Source of the DNA: Gemmata massiliana
Lineage (GTDB): Bacteria > Planctomycetota > Planctomycetia > Gemmatales > Gemmataceae
Length of the DNA stretch: 64,000 nt
Direction of reading: 5' to 3'
NCBI GenBank assembly: GCA_000531095.1
Contig: HG799462.1
Span: 226,733-290,732, forward strand
Under the pieces are notes generated by a model. The model was not told the DNA's origin and did no database searches. It saw only the letters and a list, made by a program, of their open reading frames with translations. The translations under genes and the position numbers were made by a program. The number at the start of each line of letters is the position of its first letter. The stretch's first letter is position 1. Of this stretch, positions 8,938-17,076 are shown piece after piece.

Positions 8938-10071
8938 ATGTCGTTGTCCCGCTGGAAGTTGATGGCCGGCGTTTTAGGCGTTTCGATCGGCGGGCTGGCC
9001 GCAGCCGCGAGTCAGTGTCCGAAACTCGACAAATCGAAGGGGCGCCAGCCCGAAGAGCCACTCGCCTTCGCTGACACGGTCAAGCTACCACCGGCCGGTG
9101 CGCCGTCGGAACCCACTGCACCGTCGCTCCCGGTGCCCGGCCCGGCGGTTCCGCCCGCACCCGACCTGCCCAAACTGCCTGGCACGCCGCCGACCGACAG
9201 CGGCAAGGCTCCCGCCGTAGTACCCAGCGGGCCGGCCTCGATTCCGGATTTCCCGCCGCCCCCGTCGCCGGAACCGAAGCCCGCGAAGGGACCGGACCTG
9301 GTTCTGCCGGGGAGTACTCCGCCCGCGCTGCCGAGCACGCCGTCGGCGCCCGACTTGAAGCTCCCGCCCGCGCCGGCTACCCCGACCGAACCGAAGCCCA
9401 CGAAACCCGATGCGCCGAAGGTTCCCCCGGCGGCCCCGGCGCTCCCGATGGGTGAACTGTTCCCGCCCGCGCCCGAGAAACTGACCCCGCTGCCGGGGAG
9501 CGTTCCGCCCGCACCGCCGAGCACTCCGCTGCCGGGCAAGCCGCCGGTCGTGGGTGCGGGCGGAACTCCGATGGTTCCGCCGACGGGCGTTGTGATCCCT
9601 ACCGGCGGGAACGATGCGCTCCAACCGCCGAAGGCGGACACCCCGCCACTGCCGATCGAAACCCCGAAAGTCGAAACCCCGGTGGCCAAGCCGGAAACGG
9701 CGCCGGCCGCAGCGACGAAGTACCGCATCGTGCTCCGCGTGGGCGAGGGTGAACCGACGTTCGAGGTGAAGAACGGTGACGATCTCGTGCTGAAGGTCGC
9801 GTGCGAGAAGGTGGACATCAAGTCGCCGGAGAAGGGCGCCTCGGGGCTGTCGGCCGTGACCGCTCGCGGGAAGGTCCGGTTCGCCGGGTTCGGCGTGGAA
9901 GGTACCTGCACCGAACTGTCGTTCATGGCCGGCACCGGCGAGGTGAGCATGAGCGGTGAAGTGAAAGTGCAAATGAAGGACAAACTCGGCCGCGTGGAGT
10001 CGGAACTGACCACCACAACCCTGAAGTACAAGATTGACGCCAGCGCCGTCGGTGCCAGCATCAAGCCGTAA
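8938..10071 (+). CDS. Exported proline-rich protein with LptA/OstA-like C-terminal domain
   Basis: A 377-residue product with a signal-peptide-like N-terminus (MAGVLGVSIGGLAAAAS), a proline-rich low-complexity linker from about residue 35 to 255, and a compact C-terminal domain of about 115 residues. That domain has alternating beta strands (VEGTCTELSFMAGTGEVSMS, then VKVQMKDKLGRVES) reminiscent of LptA/OstA jelly-roll repeats that bind lipopolysaccharide; this is inference from pattern. Start ATG 8938 follows GAGGAG. A partial waaA gene in the window shows that the organism makes Kdo, which fits an LPS-related role. It could instead be an unrelated beta-rich envelope protein. Confidence 0.75.
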   Translation: MSLSRWKLMAGVLGVSIGGLAAAASQCPKLDKSKGRQPEEPLAFADTVKLPPAGAPSEPTAPSLPVPGPAVPPAPDLPKLPGTPPTDSGKAPAVVPSGPASIPDFPPPPSPEPKPAKGPDLVLPGSTPPALPSTPSAPDLKLPPAPATPTEPKPTKPDAPKVPPAAPALPMGELFPPAPEKLTPLPGSVPPAPPSTPLPGKPPVVGAGGTPMVPPTGVVIPTGGNDALQPPKADTPPLPIETPKVETPVAKPETAPAAATKYRIVLRVGEGEPTFEVKNGDDLVLKVACEKVDIKSPEKGASGLSAVTARGKVRFAGFGVEGTCTELSFMAGTGEVSMSGEVKVQMKDKLGRVESELTTTTLKYKIDASAVGASIKP

Positions 10072-10088
10072 TGAGATTTGAGACGCAG

Positions 10089-10149
10089 AGTTGTGGTTCG
10101 TGATTGAGCGGCGCATGAATGTCGCCGGCTTCAATCACGAACCACAACT
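10089..10149. terminator. Long perfect hairpin between convergent genes
   Basis: A 19-bp perfect inverted repeat (10089-10107 and 10131-10149, starting AGTTGTGGTTCGTG) with a 23-base loop, followed by TCATTTT on the plus strand. It lies between convergent genes and could terminate both. Confidence 0.6.
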
Positions 10150-10162
10150 TCATTTTCCAGCA

Positions 10163-11389
10163 TCAATACCGTCCCTGTTCGCGCACCAGTAACCCCATCG
10201 CCTGGCGCAACTTCACTTCGGCTTGGTGCCATTCGATCGCACTGGAAAGTAAATCCCCTCGCGCCTTGAACAGATCTAGTTTCGCCGTCACGAGATCGGC
10301 CGCGACGTTGACGCCAGCGGCTTGCTTCTTTTGAAGTTCGACGATTCGGGCTTCGACCGCCCGTACATCGAGAGCACGCGCCGCGACCGCGGATCGGTAC
10401 CCGCGGAGAAGGGTCGCGGTTGCGCGAATTTCGGCTTCGGCCTGCCGTTCGCGTGCGGCCAGCACCCCCGCGACCCGAGTGGCTACGGCTGCGCGCTGGT
10501 GTGCGGGTTCTTTGGCAAACGGCGAGAACAACTGCACGAGCGGATTATCCGGCTTCAAATTCGCGAGGAGCGGATTGATTCCGGTGAGCACCGCATTCGT
10601 CATATCGCCCGCGCCGCCGTGCCCCGTGAGTACGCGCAGTGCGTTCAGATCCGGCCGGTAGTGCAGACCGGTCGTCACCGCCAACGACACGTCCACGTCG
10701 TCGGGTTTCACTTTCAGTGGATCGGTGGGCCAGAGCGGGAGCGGATCGTTCGCGTTCAGTCCGAGTCGAGCGCGGAGGCTCGCGTTCAGCGCGCCGGCTC
10801 CTGCTTCGAGTTTCGACTGCTGGGCTTCGATGTCCAACAACTTGCGCCGCAACGCGGGCATGTCCGCGCGGTCCTTGAGACCGACTTTTTCGGCTTGCTC
10901 GGCGTCCGCGAGTTGCGTTCGGAGTTCGGCTCCAGCCGCGCTGAGCAGATCGAACTGTCCCTCCGCTTCGGCCAACTTGAAGAACTCTTCGAGTGCCTCG
11001 GCCGCAGCGCGGTTGCGAAGCTCGTCGGCCGCGTGCCCGCGAACCAAGCAACTCACCTCTGCAAACTTCGCGGCCTTCTTCATCAGCTTTGGGTGAGAAG
11101 GGGCCTCGTTTTCGGAGTGCCGGTCGAGGTCGTCCGCGAACGGGGCACTGGCAATTGCGAGACGCTGGCAATCGGCGGATGTGAGCTGGCGATACTCGCC
11201 CGGACGCTGAATCGGTGGAGCCGATTCGGTTGATACCGCGGACACGTCCGGTGTGATTGCAGTCCGCTGCGTGACGGGCAACTGAGGGCCGGCAACCGTT
11301 GGTCCAACGGACGGCCCCTTCAGCGCGTGGCACCCCGCGAGCGCGAAAACCGCGCAATACGCCAACCGGGTTACGGTGAAAGGTGCCAC
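10163..11389 (-). CDS. TolC-like outer membrane lipoprotein
   Basis: A 408-residue protein with a lipobox (FALAGC, Cys 20) followed by a long, mostly helical, alanine-rich region typical of TolC/outer-membrane efflux proteins. Repeated heptad-rich segments such as DLVTAKLDLFKARGDLLSSA near the C-terminus match the second helical repeat of that family. TolC proteins form trimeric exit ducts for efflux pumps or type I secretion; no inner-membrane pump or adaptor gene lies nearby, so its partner is unknown. It starts with GTG (11387-11389). Confidence 0.75.
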   Translation of the reverse strand: MAPFTVTRLAYCAVFALAGCHALKGPSVGPTVAGPQLPVTQRTAITPDVSAVSTESAPPIQRPGEYRQLTSADCQRLAIASAPFADDLDRHSENEAPSHPKLMKKAAKFAEVSCLVRGHAADELRNRAAAEALEEFFKLAEAEGQFDLLSAAGAELRTQLADAEQAEKVGLKDRADMPALRRKLLDIEAQQSKLEAGAGALNASLRARLGLNANDPLPLWPTDPLKVKPDDVDVSLAVTTGLHYRPDLNALRVLTGHGGAGDMTNAVLTGINPLLANLKPDNPLVQLFSPFAKEPAHQRAAVATRVAGVLAARERQAEAEIRATATLLRGYRSAVAARALDVRAVEARIVELQKKQAAGVNVAADLVTAKLDLFKARGDLLSSAIEWHQAEVKLRQAMGLLVREQGRY

Positions 11390-11595
11390 AACGGAATAAT
11401 CGGCACCATCGCTCCATGTTCTTCAGACGAAGCGCGGGGTCACGGAACGCGCTCTCGCTCGGACTGCTCGCCCACCCTTCCTACCTCCCTCAAGTGCTTT
11501 AGTCGGCGCGCCGTGTGCATCGATTATTCCGATCAGGTCTTCCGTCCGGGGGTCAGGCCGGAGAAGGCGCCGTCAGGACCGACACGGAGCGCGCG

Positions 11596-12039
11596 ATGAT
11601 CCCCGAGGTTTCCCCGCCCCCCACCACCGTTTCGCGCCGCGTGCTGATCGTTGAAGACCTCGAAGATAGCCGAGAATCCCTGCAAGAACTGCTTCAAGAA
11701 GCCTTAAAAATCGAAGTCGATACGGCCGCGGACGGGGTGCGCGGGCTGGAGCTATTGGCCGAGCGCCCGTATGCCCTCGTCGTCACCGACTTGCGAATGC
11801 CGAAAGCGAGCGGAATGCGCGTGCTCCGCGAGGTCCAGGATCGCGCACTTTCCTGCGCGGTTGTGGTGATGACAGGTCACGGATCGGTGCGCGAAGCAGT
11901 CGAGGCGATGCGCCTGGGCGCCTACGACTTCCTCCAAAAGCCCCTGGACCCGCAGAAGTTCGTTCTTCTCGTCGATCGCGTGCTGCGCGAGCGCGAACTG
12001 GTCGCAGTCGGTGGAAGAAAAGAGCTTGGACAGGATTAA
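11596..12039 (+). CDS. Stand-alone response-regulator receiver protein
   Basis: A 147-residue CheY-like protein consisting of a receiver domain only. VLIVEDLEDSRESLQ carries the acidic pocket, the phosphorylated Asp is in LVVTDLRMPKASGM, and the switch Thr and Lys are in VVMTGHGSVREA and FLQKPLDP. The GHG and PLDPQ pattern is like the receivers of NtrC-type regulators, but no AAA or DNA-binding part follows. ATG 11596 has GGAG six bases upstream. No kinase gene is adjacent. The stop codon lies inside a dispersed ACAGGAT repeat that continues downstream, so the C-terminal residues (LGQD) may derive from the repeat. Confidence 0.9.
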   Translation: MIPEVSPPPTTVSRRVLIVEDLEDSRESLQELLQEALKIEVDTAADGVRGLELLAERPYALVVTDLRMPKASGMRVLREVQDRALSCAVVVMTGHGSVREAVEAMRLGAYDFLQKPLDPQKFVLLVDRVLRERELVAVGGRKELGQD

Positions 12040-12166
12040 CAGGATTCACAAGATCCGAAATAGGTGCACAGAACCAAAGCAGCGCTGCACCGTTGACAAA
12101 ATAGACAGGACAAGGGCTCAACGTGCGGCCGGGTTTGAAATCCAGTCGATCCTGTTAATCCTGTCC
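12028..12166. repeat. Dispersed ACAGGAT repeat, inverted pair
   Basis: GGACAGGATTAACAGGAT (12028-12045) and its perfect 18-base reverse complement (12149-12166) flank about 100 bases. Units of ACAGGAT are spaced 11-12 bases. Related copies lie at 24799-24826 and 46887-46958. The left arm overlaps the stop codon of the receiver gene. Confidence 0.75.
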
Positions 12167-12269
12167 AAAACTCTTCGCTTCTGACAACCAGAAACACGCA
12201 CTTCGTCTCAAATCGTATGATGCCTTCGCCCGACTCACCGGTCGGGTTCACATCACTCGGAGGATTCCC

Positions 12270-12689
12270 ATGCTGCGATTCGTTCGCGCTGCGCTCGCGG
12301 TTACTCTTGCTACCTTCGCGTTCGGTTCTCTCGCCGGGGCCAAGAAGCTCGACGAGAAGAAAGAACCCAAGGGCGAGGTGCTGAAGAAGGTGACCGACGT
12401 GAACTACGAGTTCGACAAGGACAAGAAGAAGTTAACGGTGAACGCAACCGGCCAAGTTCCAACCGGCGGATGGACGGACGCAAAGCTGACGCCGCGCGTG
12501 ATGAAGGAAGCGCCGAAGGACGGCATCTACGAGTACGATTTTACCGCGGTGCGCCCGACCGGTATCGCGGCGCAGGTTATCTCGAAGGTAAAAGCGAGTC
12601 ACTCGTGGGACAACCCGCCGGGCGACATCAAAGGTGTGAAGGTCTACGGCGTCGGCGGAGGCGCGAAGACGATCAAATTCGACAAGTAA
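12270..12689 (+). CDS. Small secreted protein of unknown function
   Basis: A 139-residue product with a signal peptide (MLRFVRAALAVTLATFAFG, cleavage likely after SLAGA). The mature protein is lysine-rich at first (KKLDEKKEPKGEVLKK), then has a beta-rich region with VNYEFDKDKKKLTVNATGQV. GGAGG lies just before ATG 12270. No domain is recognised. Codon use is like the neighbours. It probably sits in the periplasm. Confidence 0.8.
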   Translation: MLRFVRAALAVTLATFAFGSLAGAKKLDEKKEPKGEVLKKVTDVNYEFDKDKKKLTVNATGQVPTGGWTDAKLTPRVMKEAPKDGIYEYDFTAVRPTGIAAQVISKVKASHSWDNPPGDIKGVKVYGVGGGAKTIKFDK

Positions 12690-12736
12690 CACGTTCCCTA
12701 CAGCGCGCACTCGTCACGATCGCGGTCACGTCACGT

Positions 12737-13294
12737 CTAGTTCCGCGTTCGCTTTAGAAACTCGGCCAGGAGTGCAGCAATGTTCCACGCATCATCGTGG
12801 CCACGGTGGTGCGTCCCTTCGAGCTTGAGGCCGTAAAGGGCCAGTGCTTGAGGGAGGCCGACCTCCGCCGGCAGCCCCTTGGCGATGGAACAGAGCGTCT
12901 TCACGTTCAGGTGGCTGGGGCCGAACGGGTAGCGCACGCCCTCGTCGCGGCACTGCTTATCGAACTGGCGCCGATCGTAGTCACCGAAGCTCGCCCACAG
13001 CCGCTCTTGGGACAAATACTCGGTCTCCAGAATCTTGCACGCATCCTTGAACAAGATGCCGCCGTCCACTTGTTCCTGGGTGAGTGTGGTGAGCTGCGTG
13101 CAGAACGGGCTGACCTTCGAGCGCTCCGGGCGCACGAGGATGCTCCGCTTCTCCAGGCGCCGGCCGCTACTCAGTTCGAGCGGGGTCAGGCCGATCTCGA
13201 TGATGTCGTTCGCTTCGCCCCGCGGTGGCGTCCCCCCATCCCAGCACGTCGATTCGATGTCGATGACGAGGACGTGGTCGAGTCGTTTGGCCAT
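12737..13294 (-). CDS. DEDDh 3'-5' exonuclease domain protein
   Basis: A 185-residue exonuclease of the DnaQ/RNase T superfamily, closest in pattern to the ERI1/KapD group. Exo I is in VLVIDIESTC, Exo II in the SFGDYDRRQFDKQC region and Exo III in HHRGHDDAWNIA, giving the His and Asp of a DEDDh active site. It should remove nucleotides from 3' ends of RNA or DNA; the substrate is not evident. ATG 13292-13294 (MAKRLDHV) is preferred because the fold starts immediately after it; a longer in-frame version would run back into the divergent gene's region. Confidence 0.88.
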   Translation of the reverse strand: MAKRLDHVLVIDIESTCWDGGTPPRGEANDIIEIGLTPLELSSGRRLEKRSILVRPERSKVSPFCTQLTTLTQEQVDGGILFKDACKILETEYLSQERLWASFGDYDRRQFDKQCRDEGVRYPFGPSHLNVKTLCSIAKGLPAEVGLPQALALYGLKLEGTHHRGHDDAWNIAALLAEFLKRTRN

Positions 13295-13451
13295 TGCGCG
13301 TCCCGTTCCAAGTGGTATACCTGTGCCGGTGCCCCGCAGCGCGAGGGCATGTGATATCGTATGGTCAGTGTAGCAATCGTGCTGTACCTTCTGGCGCGGC
13401 GTGTGCATTGCGAACTCACTTGCGTCACAAACTCGAACACGGAGAGACCAA

Positions 13452-13934
13452 ATGGCAGACGACACTCAAGACGGCACCAGCGGCGCGGACAAAGACACCG
13501 AGGTATTGGGCGCGGTCGGTGGCGCGGCTGGGGGAGCAATGGCCGGGGCCGCGGCCGGGTCGATACTCGGTCCGCTCGGTGCCGCTGTGGGTGCCGCTGT
13601 GGGCGGTGTGGGTGGTGCGATTCTCGGTAAGGATGCGGCAAAGGGTAAATCGGTTCCCGCGGTGAAGAAGACGGTCAAGGCGGTGAAGAAGGTCATCGCG
13701 AAGAAGCCCGCGGCGAAGAAACCGGCCCCGAAGAAACTCGCCGCCAAGAGCACGGTGGCCAAGAAGCCGGCACCAAAAGCAGCATCGGCCAAGAAGCCCG
13801 CGGCGAAGAAACCGGTCCCGAAGAAGCCCGCAGCAAAACCAGCAGCAAAGAGTGCTGCGGCCAAGAAGCCCGTTGCGAAGAAAACAGTGGTCAAGAAGCC
13901 GGCCCCGAAAAAGGCCACACCGAAGAAGAAATGA
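13452..13934 (+). CDS. Histone H1-like Lys/Ala/Pro-rich protein with glycine-zipper head
   Basis: A 160-residue protein with two distinct parts. Residues 20-60 are a glycine-zipper segment (AVGGAAGGAMAGAAAGSILG and a second similar block) of the kind that packs in membranes. Residues 66-160 are a strongly basic repeat of AKKPA/PKKPA units, like eukaryotic H1 tails and bacterial H1-like nucleoid proteins. The tail could bind DNA, RNA or acidic polymers; the head could anchor it in a membrane or form oligomers. ATG 13452 follows GGAGAG. The 25 bp-scale DNA repetition reflects the coding repeat. Confidence 0.8.
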   Translation: MADDTQDGTSGADKDTEVLGAVGGAAGGAMAGAAAGSILGPLGAAVGAAVGGVGGAILGKDAAKGKSVPAVKKTVKAVKKVIAKKPAAKKPAPKKLAAKSTVAKKPAPKAASAKKPAAKKPVPKKPAAKPAAKSAAAKKPVAKKTVVKKPAPKKATPKKK

Positions 13935-14020
13935 CGATCTCGCACGCTGTTCGAGCGGGCCGAACTTGAAACGCGGCCCGTTAGCTTCCACACTAGTGGC
14001 ATCCCCGTCGGAGCCACCCA

Positions 14021-14536
14021 ATGGAAGTGCTCATCACCGCCGACCGGATTCAGGCGCGCGTGGAGGAGTTGGCAACCGAGATCGTGTGCGCCTACGACGG
14101 CAAGCCGGTTACCGTTGTGGGCATCCTGACCGGCTGCCTCGTGTTCACCGCCGACCTGATCCGGCGCATCAACCTGCCGCTGCGGGTCGCGTTCATCACC
14201 GCGTCCAGCTACCGCGGCGAAACGGTCGTTCCCGGGCGGTTAGAGATCCGCGACGAGCTCTTGCCCGACATCACGGGGCGGCACATCCTGCTACTCGATG
14301 ACATCCTCGATACGGGCAAGACGCTCACGCGGGTGGTCGCGCACCTGATCGACCGCGGTGCGGCTTCGGTCAAAGTGGGTGTGCTCCTGCGCAAGATCGG
14401 GCGCCAGGAGGTGCCGTTCGAGCCGGATTTCGTCGGGTTCACGATCCCGGACAAGTTCGTCGTCGGTTACGGGCTGGACTTCAACGACGAGTACCGGCAC
14501 CTCCCGTTCGTCGGGGTGCTTTTGTCGGGCGAGTAG
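14021..14536 (+). CDS. hpt: Hypoxanthine phosphoribosyltransferase
   Basis: Purine salvage enzyme converting hypoxanthine (and guanine) plus PRPP to IMP (GMP) in the cytoplasm. The 171-residue product has the PRPP-binding loop HILLLDDILDTGKTL, the flexible loop region with SSYRGETVV, and the base-binding end FVVGYGLDFNDEYRHLPFVG. Length fits the family (170-180). ATG 14021 is preceded by GGAG. It lies 86 bases after the histone-like gene on the same strand. Confidence 0.96.
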   Translation: MEVLITADRIQARVEELATEIVCAYDGKPVTVVGILTGCLVFTADLIRRINLPLRVAFITASSYRGETVVPGRLEIRDELLPDITGRHILLLDDILDTGKTLTRVVAHLIDRGAASVKVGVLLRKIGRQEVPFEPDFVGFTIPDKFVVGYGLDFNDEYRHLPFVGVLLSGE

Positions 14537-14623
14537 GGTTCGTATTTCGCCTTTCGTGGCTCACGATTAGAGTGTGCGTTTCGCCCGTATCCGTATCGTT
14601 TCCGGGAACCCAAGTCGAAACTC

Positions 14624-15718
14624 GTGAAGCTTTTCTTTTTGGCGTCCGATCTCGGTGACAGTGACACGGCGAGTCAACTCGCGCTGCTGGCGTGCGCGCT
14701 ACCACGCGACCAATTCGAGGTCGCCGTCGGGGTGCTCGGTCCCGCGACCGGGGCCGCGGCCGATGCGCTCCGGAATTCGGGCCTTTCGGTCAGCGCGCTG
14801 CCGGTACGAGCCGCGCTCGACCTCAGCGGCATGCGCCGGCTCCGGCGCGCCGTTCAGGGGTGCGGGGCTACGGTCTTTCACGCCTTCGGAACCAACGCGG
14901 TCCGGATCGCGCGATTGTGCCTGGCGCGGTTCGACGAGGGCACGGCTCCGCGGCTCGTGGCGACCGGCGCGGTCAACCCGGGGAACGGCGTGAGCGGGTG
15001 GCTCACCGCGCGCCAGGTTCGGCGCGCGGACCGCGTGATCGCGACCAGTTGGGTTCAGGGCGAACGGTACCGGCAAATCGGGGTGACCAACGACCGCCTC
15101 ACGCGAATCGCCCCGGCCGTGGCGCTGGTCGAGAAGTGCGCCGATCGGACCGAGTTCTGTCGTGCGATCGGCGCCCCCGGGGACGGGCAACTGATTTTCG
15201 CCGGCGGGCGCCTGGACGCCGCACACGGGGTGAAAGAGTCGGTCGGGACGTTCGACATGATCCGCTACAGCTCGCCCGCGCTCCAGTTGGTGCTGACCGG
15301 CGACGGCCCGGATCGAGCAGCAGCCGAGGGTTTGGGTCGGGCGCTCGCGTTCGACGACTACCGCGTCCGCTTCAGCGGAGCCCGGCCCGATCTCGCGGCG
15401 GCGACACTTCTGGCGGATCTGGTATGGGTGACGTGTGAGCGCGGGGGCGAACACCTGGCACTGCGAGCGATGGCCGCGGGCAAACCTGTCGTCGCTTACA
15501 ACACACCAGAACTGAGCGAGATCGTAGACGACGGGGTAACGGGGTACCTGATTCCGACCGGCGACCGCCCCGCGCTGGCTGCCAAAACTCAAGCACTACT
15601 CGCGGACCCGGAGACAGCGGCCCGGATGGGGGAAGCGGCCCGCGCCCGCGCCGCGGAGCGGTTCGGTGTGGCGCGGTTCGTCGACCAACACGTGCGCGTG
15701 TACCAAGAATTGGGGTGA
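14624..15718 (+). CDS. Glycosyltransferase, GT4-like
   Basis: A 364-residue GT-B fold glycosyltransferase. The N-terminal half is a Rossmann-like acceptor domain (MKLFFLASDLGDSDTASQLA) and the C-terminal half carries the donor site: LVLTGDGPDRAAAE, then VTCERGGEHLALRAMAAGKP and VVAYNTPELSEIVDDG, the last being the usual E-x7-E nucleotide-sugar region. It starts with GTG at 14624. The donor and acceptor sugars are unknown; roles in LPS, exopolysaccharide or protein glycosylation are all possible. It ends 13 bases from convergent pabA. Confidence 0.87.
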   Translation: MKLFFLASDLGDSDTASQLALLACALPRDQFEVAVGVLGPATGAAADALRNSGLSVSALPVRAALDLSGMRRLRRAVQGCGATVFHAFGTNAVRIARLCLARFDEGTAPRLVATGAVNPGNGVSGWLTARQVRRADRVIATSWVQGERYRQIGVTNDRLTRIAPAVALVEKCADRTEFCRAIGAPGDGQLIFAGGRLDAAHGVKESVGTFDMIRYSSPALQLVLTGDGPDRAAAEGLGRALAFDDYRVRFSGARPDLAAATLLADLVWVTCERGGEHLALRAMAAGKPVVAYNTPELSEIVDDGVTGYLIPTGDRPALAAKTQALLADPETAARMGEAARARAAERFGVARFVDQHVRVYQELG

Positions 15719-15731
15719 AGCTCCGCCGCTC

Positions 15732-16316
15732 TCAGCGCGAGCCGCGCAGGGCCAGGAAGTTCCGCAGGATGGTCGGCCCTTCGAGCGTGAGGAAGCTTTC
15801 CGGGTGGAACTGGACACCGTGGAGCGGCCACGTCTTGTGGCGCACGCCCATGATCTCGCCCTCGGCGGTCCAGGCCGACACTTCAAAGTCCGGGTTCGTC
15901 CACGTCTCTTTCTTGATGACCAGCGAGTGGTACCGGGTCGCGTCGAACGGGTTCGACATCCCCGCGAACAGCCCCTTCCCGTCGTGGTGAATGGGCGACA
16001 CCTTTCCGTGCATGATGCGGCTGTTGCGAATCACCTCGCCGCCGAACGTGTGACCGATGCACTGGTGCCCCAAGCACACCCCGAACACGGGTACGGTCGG
16101 CGCGAACCGCTCCAGTACGGCGTTGGAGATCCCGGCTTCCTTCGGCGTACACGGGCCGGGAGAAATGACGATGTGCGTGGGCGCGAGCCCCGCGATCTCG
16201 TCGAGCGTGATCTGGTCGTTGCGCACGACCTTCATGTTCAGGGCGGCGTCGAGTTCCCCGAACCGCTGGACGAGGTTGTAAGTGAACGAATCGTAGTTAT
16301 CGATCAGGAGGAGCAT
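15732..16316 (-). CDS. pabA: Anthranilate / aminodeoxychorismate synthase glutamine amidotransferase
   Basis: Class I glutamine amidotransferase (194 residues) that supplies ammonia for anthranilate or 4-amino-4-deoxychorismate synthesis from chorismate. The catalytic Cys is in FGVCLGHQCIGH and the His-Glu pair in HGVQFHPESFLT; LLLIDNYDSFTYNLVQ and ISPGPCTPKEAG are family signatures. The name pabA/trpG cannot be separated from sequence alone, and the synthase subunit (PabB/TrpE) is not adjacent, which suggests a dual-use subunit. It is the last gene of a minus-strand cluster. Confidence 0.93.
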   Translation of the reverse strand: MLLLIDNYDSFTYNLVQRFGELDAALNMKVVRNDQITLDEIAGLAPTHIVISPGPCTPKEAGISNAVLERFAPTVPVFGVCLGHQCIGHTFGGEVIRNSRIMHGKVSPIHHDGKGLFAGMSNPFDATRYHSLVIKKETWTNPDFEVSAWTAEGEIMGVRHKTWPLHGVQFHPESFLTLEGPTILRNFLALRGSR

Positions 16317-16462
16317 GGAAAAAACGCGGAGCGCGGGGTTCGGAACGCGGAATCAGGAACCGGCCGGGCCGGTGCGAGATCGCCCGCGAGGGATCGGGTT
16401 GATACCTTCTTGCCGTTCTCCTCGATGTAGTATTTGTATCGCGCGCCCCGGAAGTGCCACAT
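16304..16462 (-). CDS. Possible small protein overlapping the pabA start
   Basis: A 52-codon frame starting MWHFRGARYKYYIEENGKK, whose stop overlaps the first 13 bases of pabA. The first 24 residues have coding-like composition, but the last 20 (PDSAFRTPRSAFF) are what a dispersed intergenic GGAGCGCGG-type repeat encodes. GAGAAG lies just upstream of the ATG. It may be a translated leader coupling into pabA or simply a chance frame. Confidence 0.3.
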   Translation of the reverse strand: MWHFRGARYKYYIEENGKKVSTRSLAGDLAPARPVPDSAFRTPRSAFFPCSS

Positions 16463-16517
16463 GGCTTCTCGAACGGGACCGAGCGGTTTCCGTTCCCGGT
16501 TCGGAGCTTCGGCGTTA

Positions 16518-16805
16518 TCACCCCTGTCGACCGGGCAGCTTTTGGGCACTGTTGGCAGTGACATCGAACTTGTCCTTCGCGTCCGCGTCCGGCACCACTT
16601 CGAGGTAGGCGTCCGTCGCCGGGACGTCGTACCAGGCGCCATCGGCGAAATCGACGATCGCCCGCCCCCCGTAATTCACGGTCACCACGCGCCCCACTTT
16701 GTTCGCGAAGCGCTCGTACTCGGCGTGCCCCGGCTTCACCCGGACGAACTTGTCCGTCCACGCGCGCTTGAGTGCTTCGGCTTCGTCGTAAGTGGGGAAT
16801 CGCAT
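16518..16805 (-). CDS. Small hypothetical protein
   Basis: A 95-residue product beginning MRFPTYDEAEALKRAW, with a central SH3/KOW-like beta segment (VGRVVTVNYGGRAIVDFADG) that could form a small barrel. GGGAG precedes the ATG at 16803-16805. No family is recognised. It is 24 bases downstream of the tautomerase gene and probably in the same transcript, in the order isomerase, tautomerase, this gene, pabA. Confidence 0.7.
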   Translation of the reverse strand: MRFPTYDEAEALKRAWTDKFVRVKPGHAEYERFANKVGRVVTVNYGGRAIVDFADGAWYDVPATDAYLEVVPDADAKDKFDVTANSAQKLPGRQG

Positions 16806-16829
16806 TGTTTGTGCTCCCAAAGGCCGAGG

Positions 16830-17039
16830 TCAACGGTTCCCTTCGTTCTTCCGATACTCCGTCGTCAGCATCCCGGAGAACCCCCAGTTTTCCGGGTCGA
16901 TTTCGTCGATGACGATGTGCGTGAGTTCCGGGCGCTTCCCCAAAACGCGCTGGAGCGTTTGCGTGATCTCGGCGACGATCTGCGCCTTCTGCTCGGCGGT
17001 AACGCCGTCCCGTGTGATCCGCACGTTCACGTAAGGCAT
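16830..17039 (-). CDS. 4-oxalocrotonate tautomerase family protein
   Basis: A 69-residue tautomerase with the catalytic Pro exposed after Met removal (MPYVNVRITRDG) and a conserved Arg in the N-terminal strand; the pattern TAEQKAQIVAEITQTLQRVLG is the family helix. Such enzymes interconvert keto and enol forms in aromatic degradation, but many small homologues have unknown substrates. AGGAAA lies upstream of the ATG. It is 37 bases after the isomerase gene. Confidence 0.9.
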   Translation of the reverse strand: MPYVNVRITRDGVTAEQKAQIVAEITQTLQRVLGKRPELTHIVIDEIDPENWGFSGMLTTEYRKNEGNR

Positions 17040-17076
17040 CGGTGCATTTCCTGAGTGGTGACGGAACCAGAATACC

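Noticed and set aside
13690..13930. Short tandem DNA repeats that might be taken for a CRISPR array
   Set aside because: They encode the AAKKPA repeats of the histone-like protein; there are no unique spacers and no cas genes.
16297..16833. Minus-strand open frame of 178 codons across the small genes upstream of pabA
   Set aside because: It overlaps the better supported 95-residue gene in another frame and has an Arg-rich, motif-free translation.
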